From Rhododendron vialii (Eukaryota; Streptophyta; Magnoliopsida; Ericales; Ericaceae): a stretch of 64,000 nucleotides of DNA. The stretch's first letter is position 1, and the number at the start of each line of letters is the position of its first letter. The notes beneath the pieces are model-generated. The model was not told the DNA's origin, ran no database searches, and was given only the letters and a program-made list of their open reading frames with translations. This document shows, in pieces, positions 25,601-36,831 of this stretch. Both the position numbers and the translations under genes were made by a program. Location of the stretch: NCBI RefSeq assembly GCF_030253575.1, contig NC_080561.1, positions 275,501 through 339,500 of the forward strand. Direction: 5' to 3'.

Positions 25601-28115
25601 TCATTCTGCTCAATCACAACAACTGTAACTAGTCAGATTTCCTTTCAAAAGAAAAAGGTCACATAACCCCAAAGTTTTCCATAATGAGTACAAGGAAGAC
25701 AAAAGAGTACTAGAACAGTGATTTGGTTGTCTGCCGCTACAATTAAATAACAGATATGCAAAGCTTATCATCAACAAAAATCCCATAGGTACGTATTTTA
25801 CCAACATCAATAGGTAAAGCAGCCATATATATATATAAAACAAAAAAAACCCAGGACAGTTGACATATTAACAACTCTTTGCAAGCAGCATTGATACTTG
25901 CAACATTCAACCCATCCCACAGAAATCGTAGCATAACCCTAGTGATCTCGTAGAAAATCCAAATGCACAATGGCAGGATAAGCACTAAATATGCACCTGT
26001 ATAAAGAGAACGGGTATCTTCACATTTCCAATGACACCTCTAGTGCTAGAATTTGCGTAAAAATCTTCTATGGCATCAAACCCATGTGAGACCATAGAGA
26101 TTGTTTTTTCAAAATCTTGGACAGACTTTGCAAGTAGAGCCTTTTCCACGTCAAATCCTTTTGCTCCACCTCGAAACAGTTCCTGAAAGCAACAAAAAAC
26201 AGCGGGCGCCAGTCACCAGAATGAAGGGAAATGACAAGCACTTTCTGGTTGACCCAACTGGAAGCTTACCAAGTATTGCTATTTGCTACTTTAAAACATT
26301 AACAATCTCAAAATTAGAAGCTTAAACATTGGTATTAACCAGATAGAATCTTTGCACAAATTACCAACCTTGTTAGATCGCAGAATATCCTTGAGACCAT
26401 CTGTTAGCTTCTGATCAAGAGCGGTGTGATACGGAGAGGACCTAGCGGCCTCCTCTAAGTCAAAGGGATTGTCAATGCACGTGGCACCTGTAAGGGGTGT
26501 CCTATCTCCAACTTCTGCTAGGTACTTTGTTAGCATGCTTGCACCATAACCCCAGCCAACACCCATCAATGTTGTCCATGGCCTTGCCCGGTTGATGAAT
26601 TGTATAGCTGTGCAGATATCATCGCTGTCAGCAGCTGTAAATAACCTACATAAATGAAGGAATTATGCTGTCCTAATCGCAGCTTACTCTTGGGAAAAAC
26701 CAGAGCCTCTAAACCAGATTACAACATTTCGACAACTCAAAAATCCTTAACAAAGAAGATACGAGACCATAAAATACTAACAGTTTTGACATGGGCGTTC
26801 CTGTACGCCTCTTTTCTTGAATTTTTTTTTTCTGGTACTTCTTTTTATCTTTTCCAGGAGGAATCAAATAGGTAAAGCCATATTTAGATGCGGTTTCAAT
26901 CCGAAATGAAACAGAACAGATGAAAAAATATAAATCCAAGAAGAAAGCTTTAAATGGCCTTTGAGGCAACTGAAGGTTCCATGATTCTACCACACTAGGA
27001 AACTGTGATTTCCCACAAGTGAACATGCACATTCCAAATTTATCACTAAGCGAAACGCTAGTGCAACTTTAGTAACACAAAATCTGCTCAAATGGCTATT
27101 GGAACAGCAAGATCCATTCACAACAATTTTTTCTTTCCTCTATAAGCATAACGTATCCAAAGATCGGAATTTTCTTTTTTCGGTGCAAGTTGTGCAACAA
27201 ATATTGAAATTTTGAAATATGGGTTAATGAGAAAATTGCAGGCATCAGAACAGAATTGGGAAATGATAAAGATTGAATTTTTCACATATGGATGGGTGAA
27301 TGAGTAAATTTCAGGCATCAGAACAGAATGGGCATGGCAAAAAACACTCACCGTGGTGTGGTGAGTGGTGAACCAGCACAACCCCTAGGATTCACTACAA
27401 CAGGAAAATACCCCCGCGTCAACAATTCACACACAAACGACCGAATGTCCTTATCCATACTCCCTTGAGCAGTTCCTGGAATAAGCAAAACCGTGGTATC
27501 CAGCCCAAGCTCCTCCTCCAACTCCAAATTCGACGGCCAGTCCAAAGATATCACTCCACCGTCCTCAGTACCCACGCAAACTCTCTGATACACTAGTCTC
27601 TCTCTCTCCTCCACCAAATCATCACCAGCGCTCAACCTCACCTGAATCCTCCCACTGTTCAACTTTACCAAATGCCTCTCCTCATTCAAAAGCTGATCGC
27701 TTCCCTGGAAAGACATGGACGGACACCGTAGCATGACGAAACGGTTAAACCGCGTCGGGCTGGAGAACAGTCTCCACTCGCCGACGTCAGAAACTCGAGA
27801 ATTACGGTTGGACTTGAAGCGAGAGAGGTAGAGTGTTAGAACTGCTCCGGAGGTTAAACCTAGGACCGGAGCGATAAAATCTAGGGAATTGAGAGAAGGA
27901 AAGTGAGAAACCAAGTTTTGGAACAAATCACCGAAGGGCGATGGGCCTAACAGACTGCGTACTAGTACCGTTTTCCGATTTGTTTTGAGTCTTCGACGCC
28001 GCCACACTCGGCACTCGCGGACTTGGAATGCTCTGCTGGGGAGAACTCCGAGGTTTCGATTTGGCGTTAACGGAGAGTTTTGGCGGGTACAGATAAAAGT
28101 AGATTTGAGGCTCAT
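16672..28115 (-). CDS. Predicted plastid alpha/beta-hydrolase (EMB8-like) fused to a CPBP/CAAX-protease-like membrane domain, 1786 aa
   Basis: Exons in transcript order: 28115-27352, 26645-26369, 26182-25997, 25605-25453, 23889-23428, 22652-20352, 19907-19702, 19371-19216, 17973-17739, 17526-17213, 16978-16672 (5361 nt, all phases agree; the 20352/19907 join is least certain). The Ser/Arg-rich start looks like a transit peptide. Residues about 90-420 resemble EMB8-type hydrolases (VVNPRGCAGSPLTTPRLFTA), but the nucleophile elbow reads G285-W-G-Y-G289 with Gly for Ser. A long acidic, low-complexity middle follows. The C-terminal third has many membrane helices and a CPBP motif E1651-E-L-L-F-R1656, while the second-motif His is Gln (F1680-SVS-Q1684). 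Plants are known to carry fused genes of this type; I do not know a proven function. A scaffold or a changed chemistry is my inference. Confidence 0.92.
18376..18540. repeat. 75-bp direct repeats, period 90 bp, in an intron
   Basis: 18376-18450 and 18466-18540 both start gacttcattctttatttac and differ at one position (gtt/gat). They lie in the intron between hydrolase/CPBP exons 8 and 9. Confidence 0.9.
20371..20424 (-). repeat. In-frame 27-bp tandem duplication in the hydrolase/CPBP coding sequence
   Basis: Units 20371-20397 and 20398-20424 differ only in the last base. On the minus strand they encode the nonapeptide AVTAAIGAS twice, extending a small-residue hydrophobic helix near the end of the largest exon. 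Confidence 0.92.
22776..22877. mobile_element. Half-arm of the palindromic MITE family in an intron
   Basis: The sequence resembles 4553-4650 of the 749-bp palindrome (attttcatgctaatcaaac, then cattttctatcag...ctattcaaa). Only one arm is present. It lies in the intron between hydrolase/CPBP exons 5 and 6. Confidence 0.7.
24236..24283 (-). mobile_element. Micro-insertion of a retroelement tail with 13-bp target duplication
   Basis: caaatcaaaaaat occurs at 24236-24248 and 24271-24283 and flanks 22 bp made of gca, a T run and gaacagc. On the minus strand the insert ends in TGTTC plus poly(A), like the retroelement tail at about 49170-49195. It looks like a near-completely 5'-truncated insertion within an intron. 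Confidence 0.65.
24429..25273. repeat. Tandem segmental duplication (about 215 bp unit), first copy split by a transposon
   Basis: Copy 1 is 24429-24500 plus 24916-25055. Copy 2 is 25056-25273 and is uninterrupted. Both begin gattttgtcgctttcgtt and end at cgacgcatga. They differ at a few bases and a small indel near 25075. Removing the insert at 24501-24915 restores the same order as copy 2. The whole block lies in the intron between hydrolase/CPBP exons 4 and 5. Confidence 0.88.
24501..24907. mobile_element. hAT-like non-autonomous element, 407 bp, 8-bp target duplication
   Basis: The left end ttatgttacatgga mirrors the right end tccatgtaacatag. The 8-bp duplication cttcctac lies at 24493-24500 and 24908-24915; the empty counterpart (single cttcctac) is at 25124-25131. 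The 8-bp duplication supports the hAT superfamily. No transposase is encoded. Confidence 0.8.
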
Positions 28116-29073
28116 TTTGATGATCAAAATAACCAATCAGCAGGGTCATTGAACGGGGGAGGAGAACTACAACAGAGAGAGAGAGAGAGAGAGAAACGAA
28201 CTTTGAGAGGATCAGGAGGGTAACGGTTCACGCAATTGAATTAATAATTACACTAAGAAAGTGGAGTAAATCATTAACAATTCTGTAGCTTCTCCTTGTC
28301 ATTAACAGAGTAATTAAGAATTATATTAGGCGTCGTCATCAACTTTCTTGTTGGGCTTTGGTTTGCATTCCCCCCAGGCCCCAACCCAATGGTAGTAGAA
28401 AGTAGGTTTCTGGGCTTCTTTCAAGCTTCGTTTAGCGTCACACTGGCTTATGTAAGCTAGGCCTGTGATGTCCAAGTTACCAGATTGGACTGGGCTTAGC
28501 TCTCTCTCTCTCTCTCTCCCTCAAATTTTTATTTGACTCACAACTAAAGCAAAGGAGAAGACCTGGCATTGTGGCACATTTTTAACACACTGCAACTAGA
28601 AAATGTGGTTATCGCTGCCAAAATAATAAGGGAAAAACTTTTGTGCTCAAAATAATGAAAAGCTAACCTATTTACTGAGAAAGTTATTGACATAAACTAT
28701 CAAAATAAACCAATTGCTAGAATTGTTTTAGCGGATTAGTCTAAGAGATATTTAATATACAAGATAACAAAAATGTCAATAGTTAGCAATCTTGATCCAA
28801 TCAGAAAGAATATTTTTTTTCCCAAATTTTATCCCTAAATCTCTAAATTCAAGTTGGATTGTGGGTTCTATTGACAGAGAGAAAGAAATAAGTCAAAAGT
28901 TGTAGTAAACAATTGCTAAAGCATATTGCACATATAGCCTATGGTTTAGCATTTTTTAAATGTTGAACATTACTCAAATTATGCATTACAGAGTTTCAAA
29001 TAGTAAGTGGTGACCATTTTTCTAATTAGGCATCTCATGTTGTCAATGTAGTGGAAGTGTTTGAACTATTTGT

Positions 29074-29121
29074 AACAAAAACAAAAACAAAAACAAAAAC
29101 AAAAACAAAAACAAAAACAAA
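29074..29121. repeat. (ACAAAA)n hexamer repeat
   Basis: About eight consecutive hexamers. Confidence 0.93.
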
Positions 29122-30276
29122 GAAGAATGAGATGATATATATACAAAATATGTTAGTGTGATAGAAAGATCACTCTAATATATATTGTGCTTGATTTGCA
29201 GTACATTTGAAACAAATTAACTGGAAGTTATGCAACAAATAAAATGGGATCACTATAACAAACGAAGGCATGCGTGTGGTACACATATTTGTATAAGACT
29301 ACTGCTATGTGTACTTTAAGTGCTCAATTTTGCTCTTACAAATTCAATTTTTTTTTTTCGATATCGGATTGAGCTGATTTTTTATAGGACTTCATAAAAA
29401 ATTGTTCTAAGAATAATAGGCGGTTCGAATTATCTTTGTGGGACCCGAGGTGGACCCCACAAAACTCATATGTACATGGTATATACAAACTCATATGTAC
29501 CCATAGCTTTATTGAAATTAAGGAAGTGACGCGAAGAGTACTACTTCACATTCACCTGGAGAGCATTCATGCAGTTGTCAGTTTTTACTTTAACTCTTGT
29601 TCGTAGCGGTGGTTTTTTTGTTTGATTGGCGAAAAGATATACGGAGTAGTACATTAGTAAAACTCAACAAATGGTACATGGAGAAAATGACGAAACCAAC
29701 TAACTCAGGCATTTTTAACACAAGATCGAGCAAGGTGATAAGCGACAAAAAGTAGGAACATTCAACAAAAAGTTGGATAGAGCAAAATAGTAGTATAATG
29801 TAGTAGTAGCAAAAGGCCAAAAGGCCAAGGTATCACCATCTAGCATTCGAAACCTCCAAATTTAAACCAGTCAGGATGCATATTTGACACTCGCTCTCTC
29901 AGGAAATACTACCATCCAAAGCCAATCGTAATCCCCAATTAATCTTTTTTCAAGAATAGCAACCCAAAACCAAAACTAGTCAAGTACAGTACTTTGCAGT
30001 AGAGGAATTGAAGAAGCAGCAAGCACCCCATTCCTGATGCTGTGATGCATATATATCAGAAGCGTCCGATAGCAAAAACAAACAGCACCAATTGACATAA
30101 CCGGCCGTCAACATTCTAGACGTACGTAGCTATGGTTATGTCTTCTACTTTATGCCATATATATAAGTATGGATTGTACAAAGTAAATCCACATGCTAGC
30201 TAGAAATTAAGTAAAATCAACACCTTGACATCTCAGGCAGCGGGTTCACTTTCTGATCTAGCTTCTTTAATTATAA

Positions 30277-30581
30277 GCCTCCGTTTGTTTGGGCGTAAAA
30301 TATTTTCCTATTTCTCGGTATTTAGTTATGTAAAAAATTAGGAAAATATTTTCCATCAATTGGATGAAAATGACTTACCCTTGAATATTTCGTAAGTTAT
30401 TTTCCGAAATGAACTCGCTGTCTTCTACTGCAATTCACTGCTCAATTTCCTCGATTGTCGGTCCTAATCTATGTTCAATTCCAATATTCTCAGATCTCTC
30501 CACCGTTTAAGCCCCCCTCTCACTCTACACTATTTTGTTGATTTCTAAAAATATTTTCAAGTACCAAGCAAACACCGGAAA
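30277..30581. mobile_element. Possible PIF-type MITE related to the GGCTCCGTTTG family
   Basis: The left end, after taa, reads gcctccgtttgtttgggcg and then taaaatattttcc. The putative right end, inverted, reads ccggtgtttgcttgg followed by gaaaatattttt. Ends are diverged and the right target duplication is unclear. Confidence 0.4.
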
Positions 30582-30944
30582 ATAAAAGTTTAAAGTTTAT
30601 ATTCTGAAAAAACATTTTACATGGAAAAATATGATCAAGTTAACAAAAGATATTTTAAAGACAAAAATAAATCAAAATAAGTTTTTTGATTTGTTATTTT
30701 CTTCTCAAAACTTTTTTCAAATTCGGTCCACATTTTCTACAGTTTTAATTTCTCTTGTTGAGATGAATTTCAAAGGTAACAATTGTGACTTACAACTAAA
30801 GAAATTCACCAACAACGAAAATAAACTGACTAAAAAGAAAGTAAGTTATGAAAGCTGAATAGCTGATCATACTCAACCTTAATTGAGTAACTAATTGACT
30901 GAAGTTTAAATCACATGTGTATATAATTATATATATAAGCAATA

Positions 30945-31177
30945 CTCCCTCCGTTCCAAATTGGATGACAATTTTTGATATTTGTGCCAATTTCAATTCA
31001 TTATATCTTTCAATATGAATCTCAAAAAATATGCAATATGGATCTTGTTTGATAGTCTTGATTGGTTTTATTATACAAAATTTTCAAACTTATGAAAAAT
31101 ATTATAGATTGAAAAATATAAGTAATGAAAAATGATACGAATTTCAAAAATTGTCATCCTTTTTAGGACAGATAGAA
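30945..31177. mobile_element. Stowaway-like MITE, 233 bp
   Basis: The left end ctccctccgttcc is the classic plant Stowaway terminus. Subterminal ggatgacaattttt is repeated inverted at the right end (aaaaattgtcatcc). TA flanks both ends (30943-30944 and 31178-31179). No coding capacity. Confidence 0.82.
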
Positions 31178-31365
31178 TAACTACTACATTTGGAAGGATT
31201 GGACTCTGTACTCTCATGCTATCCGTCTCACTAGTATAGTGTTTCGTCTCAATTTGAACCCCAAAAATGAAAGAAAGCTAGCTAGCTTTGTAGTTACTGT
31301 AGGCATCATATTGTTTGTAATTTTGGATGAATTCACATGCGAGGAAGTATGGGCATCTATACTAT

Positions 31366-31382
31366 ATATATATATAACTATA

Positions 31383-31412
<30 letters not shown>
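31366..31412. repeat. (TA)n-rich tract
   Basis: Two TA runs separated by a short TATAACTA motif; polymorphism-prone. Confidence 0.85.
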
Positions 31413-31413
<1 letters not shown>

Positions 31414-31843
31414 CAACCATATTTTGATGCAATAATAATGTAGCTCTATTGTTGATGTAACTCTAGATCAATCATGATTCGGTTTTGATAATTAACCGGA
31501 TGTTAAAACCAGCTCGCTCATACCTCAACAAATTTCAGAACTCTGAAGTTTACGGTCAGATAAACCTTCTAGTGACCTATACATTTGGACTATTTAGCTT
31601 TCTTAGATTCGAGCTTTCGACCTCTCAGAAACAAGCATTTTAGTTGACCAGACCCGGGGTTCCGGATCAATCGCGATTTACGTACGTAGGCATATTTATA
31701 CATGCTGATCGAGTACGCATGTGATGTGTTGCTGATCATCACAAATCACATGGCCCTGCTGATCGTCAAGGCCTGGGCCGCCTTCTGATTCTCTCCGTCT
31801 TGTCTTTATCGCGAATTATACGTAATCCAGTTGGACCACCATC

Positions 31844-31883
<40 letters not shown>

Positions 31884-31997
31884 TGGAAATGCCACTGTGC
31901 CAGAGACTTTTTGTTGATCCAAATTGACTAGGTTCTTGATACTTGCTGATGTTTATATACCACTTGCATTCTTATATAGACAAACCTATAGTCTTTT

Positions 31998-32082
31998 CTA
32001 GCATTGTGCCCATTCAATGCACGTAATAAAAAATTCACATTGGTTTTTTCCAATTCCGTGTATTGAATGGGCACAATGCTAG
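31998..32082. repeat. Hairpin with 26-bp arms
   Basis: ctagcattgtgcccattc at 31998-32023 is repeated inverted at 32057-32082 with a single mismatch, separated by 33 bp. It may be the ends of a tiny MITE, since gtgcccattcaatgcac-type ends recur in plant genomes. It is too short to code. Confidence 0.8.
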
Positions 32083-32530
32083 AGATAAAAAAGATAGTTT
32101 AATAATTTTTCGATTTTGTGTTCGATGCACGTTAGCATTTGTCTTATTTTATTCACTGAAAGACGCGTGTGGTGGAAAATGAATTTGAAGTGCCACGTGA
32201 CGATATTCCTGCAAAGATATAGAATAATTATTCCTCCATATTCAACCCCCAAGGCTCCCTCTCCCTCTTCCACATTCCTCTCTTTCCCTCCCTCTCCACG
32301 TTTCTCTCTTAATTTTTTATGAACAACAAAAATAAAAAATATAGAAAATTAGGATTGAAGGTAATAGGTATGAAAGCTTGTGAAGAAAAAATACATTTGC
32401 TTATAGCATGTATTGATTGATGTATCATACAACTGATCTTCTAATCGATACGCGCCATCATGCTGCCAAATGCATACATCTAGCTTGCGCTCCGTTTGTG
32501 TTTAAAAAATAGTCTCTCTTTTTTGTTTTT

Positions 32531-32929
32531 GTTTTTTTATAACTCAGATGTTTGATTTAGGTTACGCACATCTCGATTAATTTGGAGAATCAATCTCATC
32601 GTCCACTAGAGCATGGGATAAAAAAATAAAAGTTTTAAGAAACACAATTTCCTATGTTTGAAATTGAAAAGCTTGACATTTATAGATATCATCATCACAT
32701 CACATCACAATGCATTGTAATTGATTTGTTTTTTTTATAACTCAGATGTTTGATTTAGGTTACGCACATTTCGACTAATCTGGGGATCAATCTCATCGTT
32801 CACTAGCGTGCAGGATAAAAAAATTAATAAAAAGTTTTAAGAAACACAATTTCCTATGTTTGAAAATGAAAAGCTCGACATGTATAGATATCATCATCAC
32901 ATGCATCACAGTGCATTGTAATTGACTTG
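32531..32929. repeat. Tandem duplication, unit about 200 bp
   Basis: Copies at 32531-32727 and 32728-32929 both contain ataactcagatgtttgattt, cacaatttcctatgtttg and atatcatcatcacat and end in gtaattga(t/c)ttg. Divergence is several percent. Confidence 0.88.
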
Positions 32930-33689
32930 TATGCGATAAAATTCTCAACCAAATTAATGGCTTAAACTGTTTGGTTAGATACAAAATTGATTGCATTCCA
33001 AGTACCTACCGAATCTTCTGTTGGATTATTTCATGTATGCCACAGAGTACCCTTGAACTTCCTGCAAATTAACTAGTAACTAGGGGTCGGACACATGCGA
33101 TGCGTGTGTACGTCGAATTTGATCTGCAGGACTTGCTATTTGATGGCTTTTTATTTTTGAACAATCTCATATATGGGTACGTTGCTGCACTTCTTATCAT
33201 CATACCATTTTACAAACCCATCAAATATATAGCAATCACAATTAAGCACTTTTAATTAATTCTAAAGATTAGTGAAAACAAAATAACAAAGGATAATATT
33301 TTTGCTAAACAAAAGGTAGTAGACAACGGCAATGGCAAGGACCAAGTATTTCCCCACAGTATGCACAATTGCTCCAAAGAGTTTCAGGATCGAGATCACA
33401 ATTGAAATTAATCAACTTCTTCTCCATTTGGAAGAAGAAGTTTCGAAGGGAGGGAGGGGAATTGCAGAAGCAGACAACTGGGAAAGCCGAAACATATGGC
33501 ACATGGGTGCTGTTTTGTCGTGATGATTTTGATAACTGCCATGCCAATTTATGTTTTTACCCTCCAAATTTTTAACATGCGTTCAAACATATCCATGGAC
33601 ATTTTTGAAAGATCGAGTAAAATGTGAGTCAGACTCAAAGAAGAGTCCATCCCAAATTGCACTCTCCCTTTATGTATCAGAATAGATGT

Positions 33690-33950
33690 TCTCTTCTAGC
33701 CTTTTCCTCAGGGCCTCACAAAGGCAACAACAGAACATAAGTTAACAAGGGATAGGGAGGGTTAGAAACCCAGTCAAGGGGGAGAGCATCTCTCAACCGA
33801 GCATGAGCTACCCAATGAGCCGCCCCATTAGAGGAACCAAAAACCCAAGAAAAACAAAAATTAGAAAATAGATGAAAAGCTCAAATCTCTAAAAAATCGA
33901 AGCACTCTCCCAGGGAGGAAAGTGTTGGGTCCGGAGTGTCCCCATAAATT
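33690..33950 (-). pseudogene. LINE fragment with RNase H-like C-terminus
   Basis: Read on the minus strand, about 33850 down to 33715 encodes FGSSNGAAHWVAHARLRD, then a segment with DWVSNPP and a stop. This resembles the C-terminal end of the RNase H-like region found in plant non-LTR elements (AHWVA... DWV.NPP). The frame breaks upstream, so it is a decayed fragment. The family call is by eye. Confidence 0.6.
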
Positions 33951-35162
33951 TAGTTATACAATGTCACTCCTGTGATAAGAAGTTCTTCATCGAGCAAAAT
34001 TGGATCACCATTTTGTTGTCACGCTCTAATCGGCCCTTTATGTCACATTGGTGGCCAACCAAGCTTTCGCATGCTAGCTAGAAGCCGGACAGCTAATTAG
34101 GCTTCACCTAATTACTTTCCCTATCGCAGTACATATGAGTCATATGACCATGCCCAATAAGGGTCTCTCACGATTGGACTAATGGCTAATGCCTCAACTA
34201 ATCTATGGTTCAGCTAAGTATAAAAACGTGGATCGAACTTAAAACAAATTAAATTAAATTCATATAAGACGACAAAAATACTAAAAATATTTGTTGTTTG
34301 ACAATTTTTCGTTTTTAGTAGCCTTTTTTTTTTTTTTTTCTTCTTCTTGCTTTTGATCGTAATTTTTTATTTTTTAGATGAAAAAATTAATCCAAAAAAA
34401 ATAATGTGTATATAGCAAAGAAAAGATGAAAAAAAATTCAAAAAAAATTAGAGGGAATGGGGCCTGAGATTAACTTTAGTTTACTCACTTTGTTTTTCTC
34501 TTTGAATTAACAAATGGTGGTAGTTGCATTGTCACCGGTTGGTTGAGATTCTTTGGGCAAAAGGGTATCCCCTTTAATGGAGTAGTATTTTGTATTCTTT
34601 TTTAAATCAGTCGTCGAAATTCATTTTCAAAGGACAGAACATGATTAGAAGAATAAAGAAAATGAAATTTGAGAGCTTGAAAACTCCATTTGTCAAGGCT
34701 GATTGGGTATTTGTCAATTGCTTCTTTATTAAATTCTCGATCTCGATTGGCTTGTTTAGAGATTAATTGACAACTTAATTTCTACTAGTAGGTACGTGAA
34801 TAGTATAAATTAACAAAAACTCAACCACTTTCTTAATTATTTTACCTTTGGACTTAATTCATACTCTCGAGTATTGCCAACGATCAAAGCTGGACATAGG
34901 GTCCCGCACACCCAACATTTAAGGTAACAACTGTGTATGTCTTATTTATCGTTGGTTTTCAGTATTTAATTAGGTTCCAGTGGCAATCAATTAAGTTAAA
35001 TTTCCCTGTCTACTCCCTAATTAATCTTGTGTTTTTGTGTTTTATTTGATTCAGAGTACCAAAATATATAATTAAGGACCCGAGAGATTTAAACTGACGA
35101 GAAATGAATTGGACCAGAGAGATTTCAAACTAGGAATGGAGCCACCAATTGGCATTCGTGGA

Positions 35163-35345
35163 ATAACCCCAATTAATGGTTGGCTTAGTGGCTAAAACCT
35201 GAGATTTAGGGGTTTGTTTTCACTTAAAATTATAAGTTTAAAATCTCTTAGGTGCTATCAACTCTTTTGAGAGCTAGTTTTTACACAGCATTGCTCTGAC
35301 TTTAATCAAGTTGGGCGCAAATGACCCAGACAAGTGAGTTTGGGT
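35163..35345 (+). mobile_element. tRNA-derived SINE-like element
   Basis: A strong A box, tggcttagtggctaa (35176-35190), is followed about 45 bp later by a degenerate B box, agtttaaaatctc. The head differs from the 2823 unit. The 3' boundary is not defined. Confidence 0.5.
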
Positions 35346-35689
35346 GCATCGGTGGAATTTTCACACACAAACTCACATTTTCACAAGCGCACATGTATAT
35401 AATTGACTTTTGTTCAACAAACTTCAAAATCTTCACTTTTATTTGTGTATTTTCCTTCATTTAGTTAGGTTCCGTTGTCATCAAAAAAAGGTTAGGTTCC
35501 ATTTGTCTGCATGCAACAAACAAGTTTTTTCTCATTTAGTAAGAGATCATTCTAGCTATAATTGATTCTTTTGTAGCTCACAATATGAATTTTTTTTTTA
35601 AGTAAACTAATCGATCTTGCAAGTTTTCTCTTTTTGGGTGAAGTGTGTTTTTACATGAGAAACTTATTTACGGTTTCGCGTAATCTCAA

Positions 35690-35790
35690 CCTGTTTTGGA
35701 CGATCCAGATTAAAAACAATTTATTAATGGTAATAGATACCGTTAATAGATTATTTTCAATCCTAATCGTCCAAAATACTTTTGGTTTGG
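35690..35790. repeat. Inverted repeat (foldback)
   Basis: ctgttttggacgatccagatt near 35691 pairs with aatcctaatcgtccaaaatac near 35758, with an AT-rich loop of about 45 bp. It is probably a small MITE. Confidence 0.55.
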
Positions 35791-35968
35791 ATAGTCGAGA
35801 TTGAGCACCGTTAACTTTATTTACGATTCTTTGGTAAATAAGATTATTTTTTACTCATGCAAGCTAATTTATGCTGCCATTTTTTGGGCCCCACAAAATT
35901 GGTGCCATTTTGTTGTTTTTTGAATATATAGATAGTACTGTATTGGCAACCTCTCCCTCTCTCCTCGT

Positions 35969-35976
35969 TATAAAAA
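35969..35976 (+). promoter_or_regulatory. TATA box of the plus-strand SAUR gene
   Basis: tataaaaa lies about 140 bp upstream of the ATG, with a CT-rich leader following it. The expected transcription start is near 36000. Confidence 0.6.
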
Positions 35977-36012
35977 CGAACCTTCCCCTCACCTTCAACA
36001 ATCCCCACAAAC

Positions 36013-36015
<3 letters not shown>

Positions 36016-36050
<35 letters not shown>
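36016..36050. repeat. (CT)n microsatellite in the SAUR 5' leader
   Basis: About 35 bp of CT repeat lie between the TATA box and the ATG, so the tract should be transcribed in the 5' UTR. Confidence 0.9.
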
Positions 36051-36055
<5 letters not shown>

Positions 36056-36107
36056 GTGTTGAAGGCTTGAAGCACATTGGGTGTTATTTAAACATAAGGT
36101 AGATAAG

Positions 36108-36551
36108 ATGGCGAAAGGAGGGAAGCTGACAAAGCTGAAGTCAGTTCTAAAGAAATGGAACTCATTCAGCAGCATGCTCGGCCGCACCACTAACGGCACC
36201 TCCATAGTGGCCGCCGCAAGCCGCTCTTCCTCTTCCTCCTCCGACTCCTACAACTACGACACAAGAAACAACAACAGCAACAACATCATCACAAGAAAAG
36301 ACCTCCACCCCGTGTACGTGGGGAAGTCACGGCGCCGGTTCCTGGTAAGCTCAGAAGTGGTGGAAAACCCGGTGTTCCGGGAGCTAGTGGAGAAGTCCGG
36401 ATCCGGCAAGAACGTGGAGGGAGGAGAGTCGGGCGTAAACCTGGTGGGTTGCGAAGTGGTAATGTTCGAGCACTTGCTGTGGATGCTGGAGAATGGGGAT
36501 CCTCAGCCCGAGTCCCTCGACAACTTCGTCGAGTACTACTCTTGCTCCTGA
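36108..36551 (+). CDS. SAUR family protein, 147 aa
   Basis: Small auxin-up RNA family protein; members act in auxin-linked cell expansion, many by restraining PP2C.D phosphatases. Single exon. The first ATG of the frame is 36108 (MAKGGKLTKLKSVLKKW), a typical basic SAUR N-terminus. A Ser-run linker and an Asn-rich stretch precede the SAUR core (HPVYVGKSRRRFLVSSEVVENPVFRELVEKSG), followed by CEVVMFEHLLWMLENGD. The typical VGCEVVLFEHLLWML-like end points to the SAUR76-79 type. The usual GHLALTIPC-like stretch is replaced by GESGVNLVGCE. The gene is intact. A CT repeat lies in its leader and a GA repeat 220 bp after its stop. Confidence 0.92.
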   Translation: MAKGGKLTKLKSVLKKWNSFSSMLGRTTNGTSIVAAASRSSSSSSDSYNYDTRNNNSNNIITRKDLHPVYVGKSRRRFLVSSEVVENPVFRELVEKSGSGKNVEGGESGVNLVGCEVVMFEHLLWMLENGDPQPESLDNFVEYYSCS

Positions 36552-36766
36552 TGATCAATTTCGATCGATCTATCCAACGGAGATCATCGAGTAATTTGAT
36601 TTCCATTTTGAATCACTTGGGCAAATGAATAAACTTTTACCTAGTAGTACTTTTATAGTACATGTAGTATTGTATAATTGGTATATATACATGAAGCAGG
36701 AATGCCAGTTTGGGAGGCTAATTAATGAAGATTAGCGGTGTACGTAGAAGAAATTAAGAAAGAGGA

Positions 36767-36769
<3 letters not shown>

Positions 36770-36828
<59 letters not shown>
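36770..36828. repeat. (GA)n microsatellite
   Basis: About 59 bp of GA repeat downstream of the SAUR gene, possibly in or near its 3' UTR. Confidence 0.95.

Positions 36829-36831
<3 letters not shown>

Larger units (their letters stand above)
28116..35968. other. Gene-poor spacer upstream of the hydrolase/CPBP gene
   Basis: No gene was recognised. It begins with the 5' region of the hydrolase/CPBP gene, which has a GA tract at 28172-28194 and an upstream out-of-frame ATG at 28149. It then holds an (ACAAAA)n repeat, a PIF-like candidate, a Stowaway-like MITE, TA tracts, a hairpin, a 200-bp duplication, a LINE fragment and a SINE-like unit, listed separately. The remaining sequence is AT-rich with no conserved frame. 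Confidence 0.6.

Noticed and set aside
28113..28149. Earlier in-frame start of the fusion gene at non-ATG codons, or the out-of-frame ATG at 28149
   Set aside because: The ATG at 28115 begins a plausible transit peptide; the upstream ATG is in another frame and is at most a uORF.
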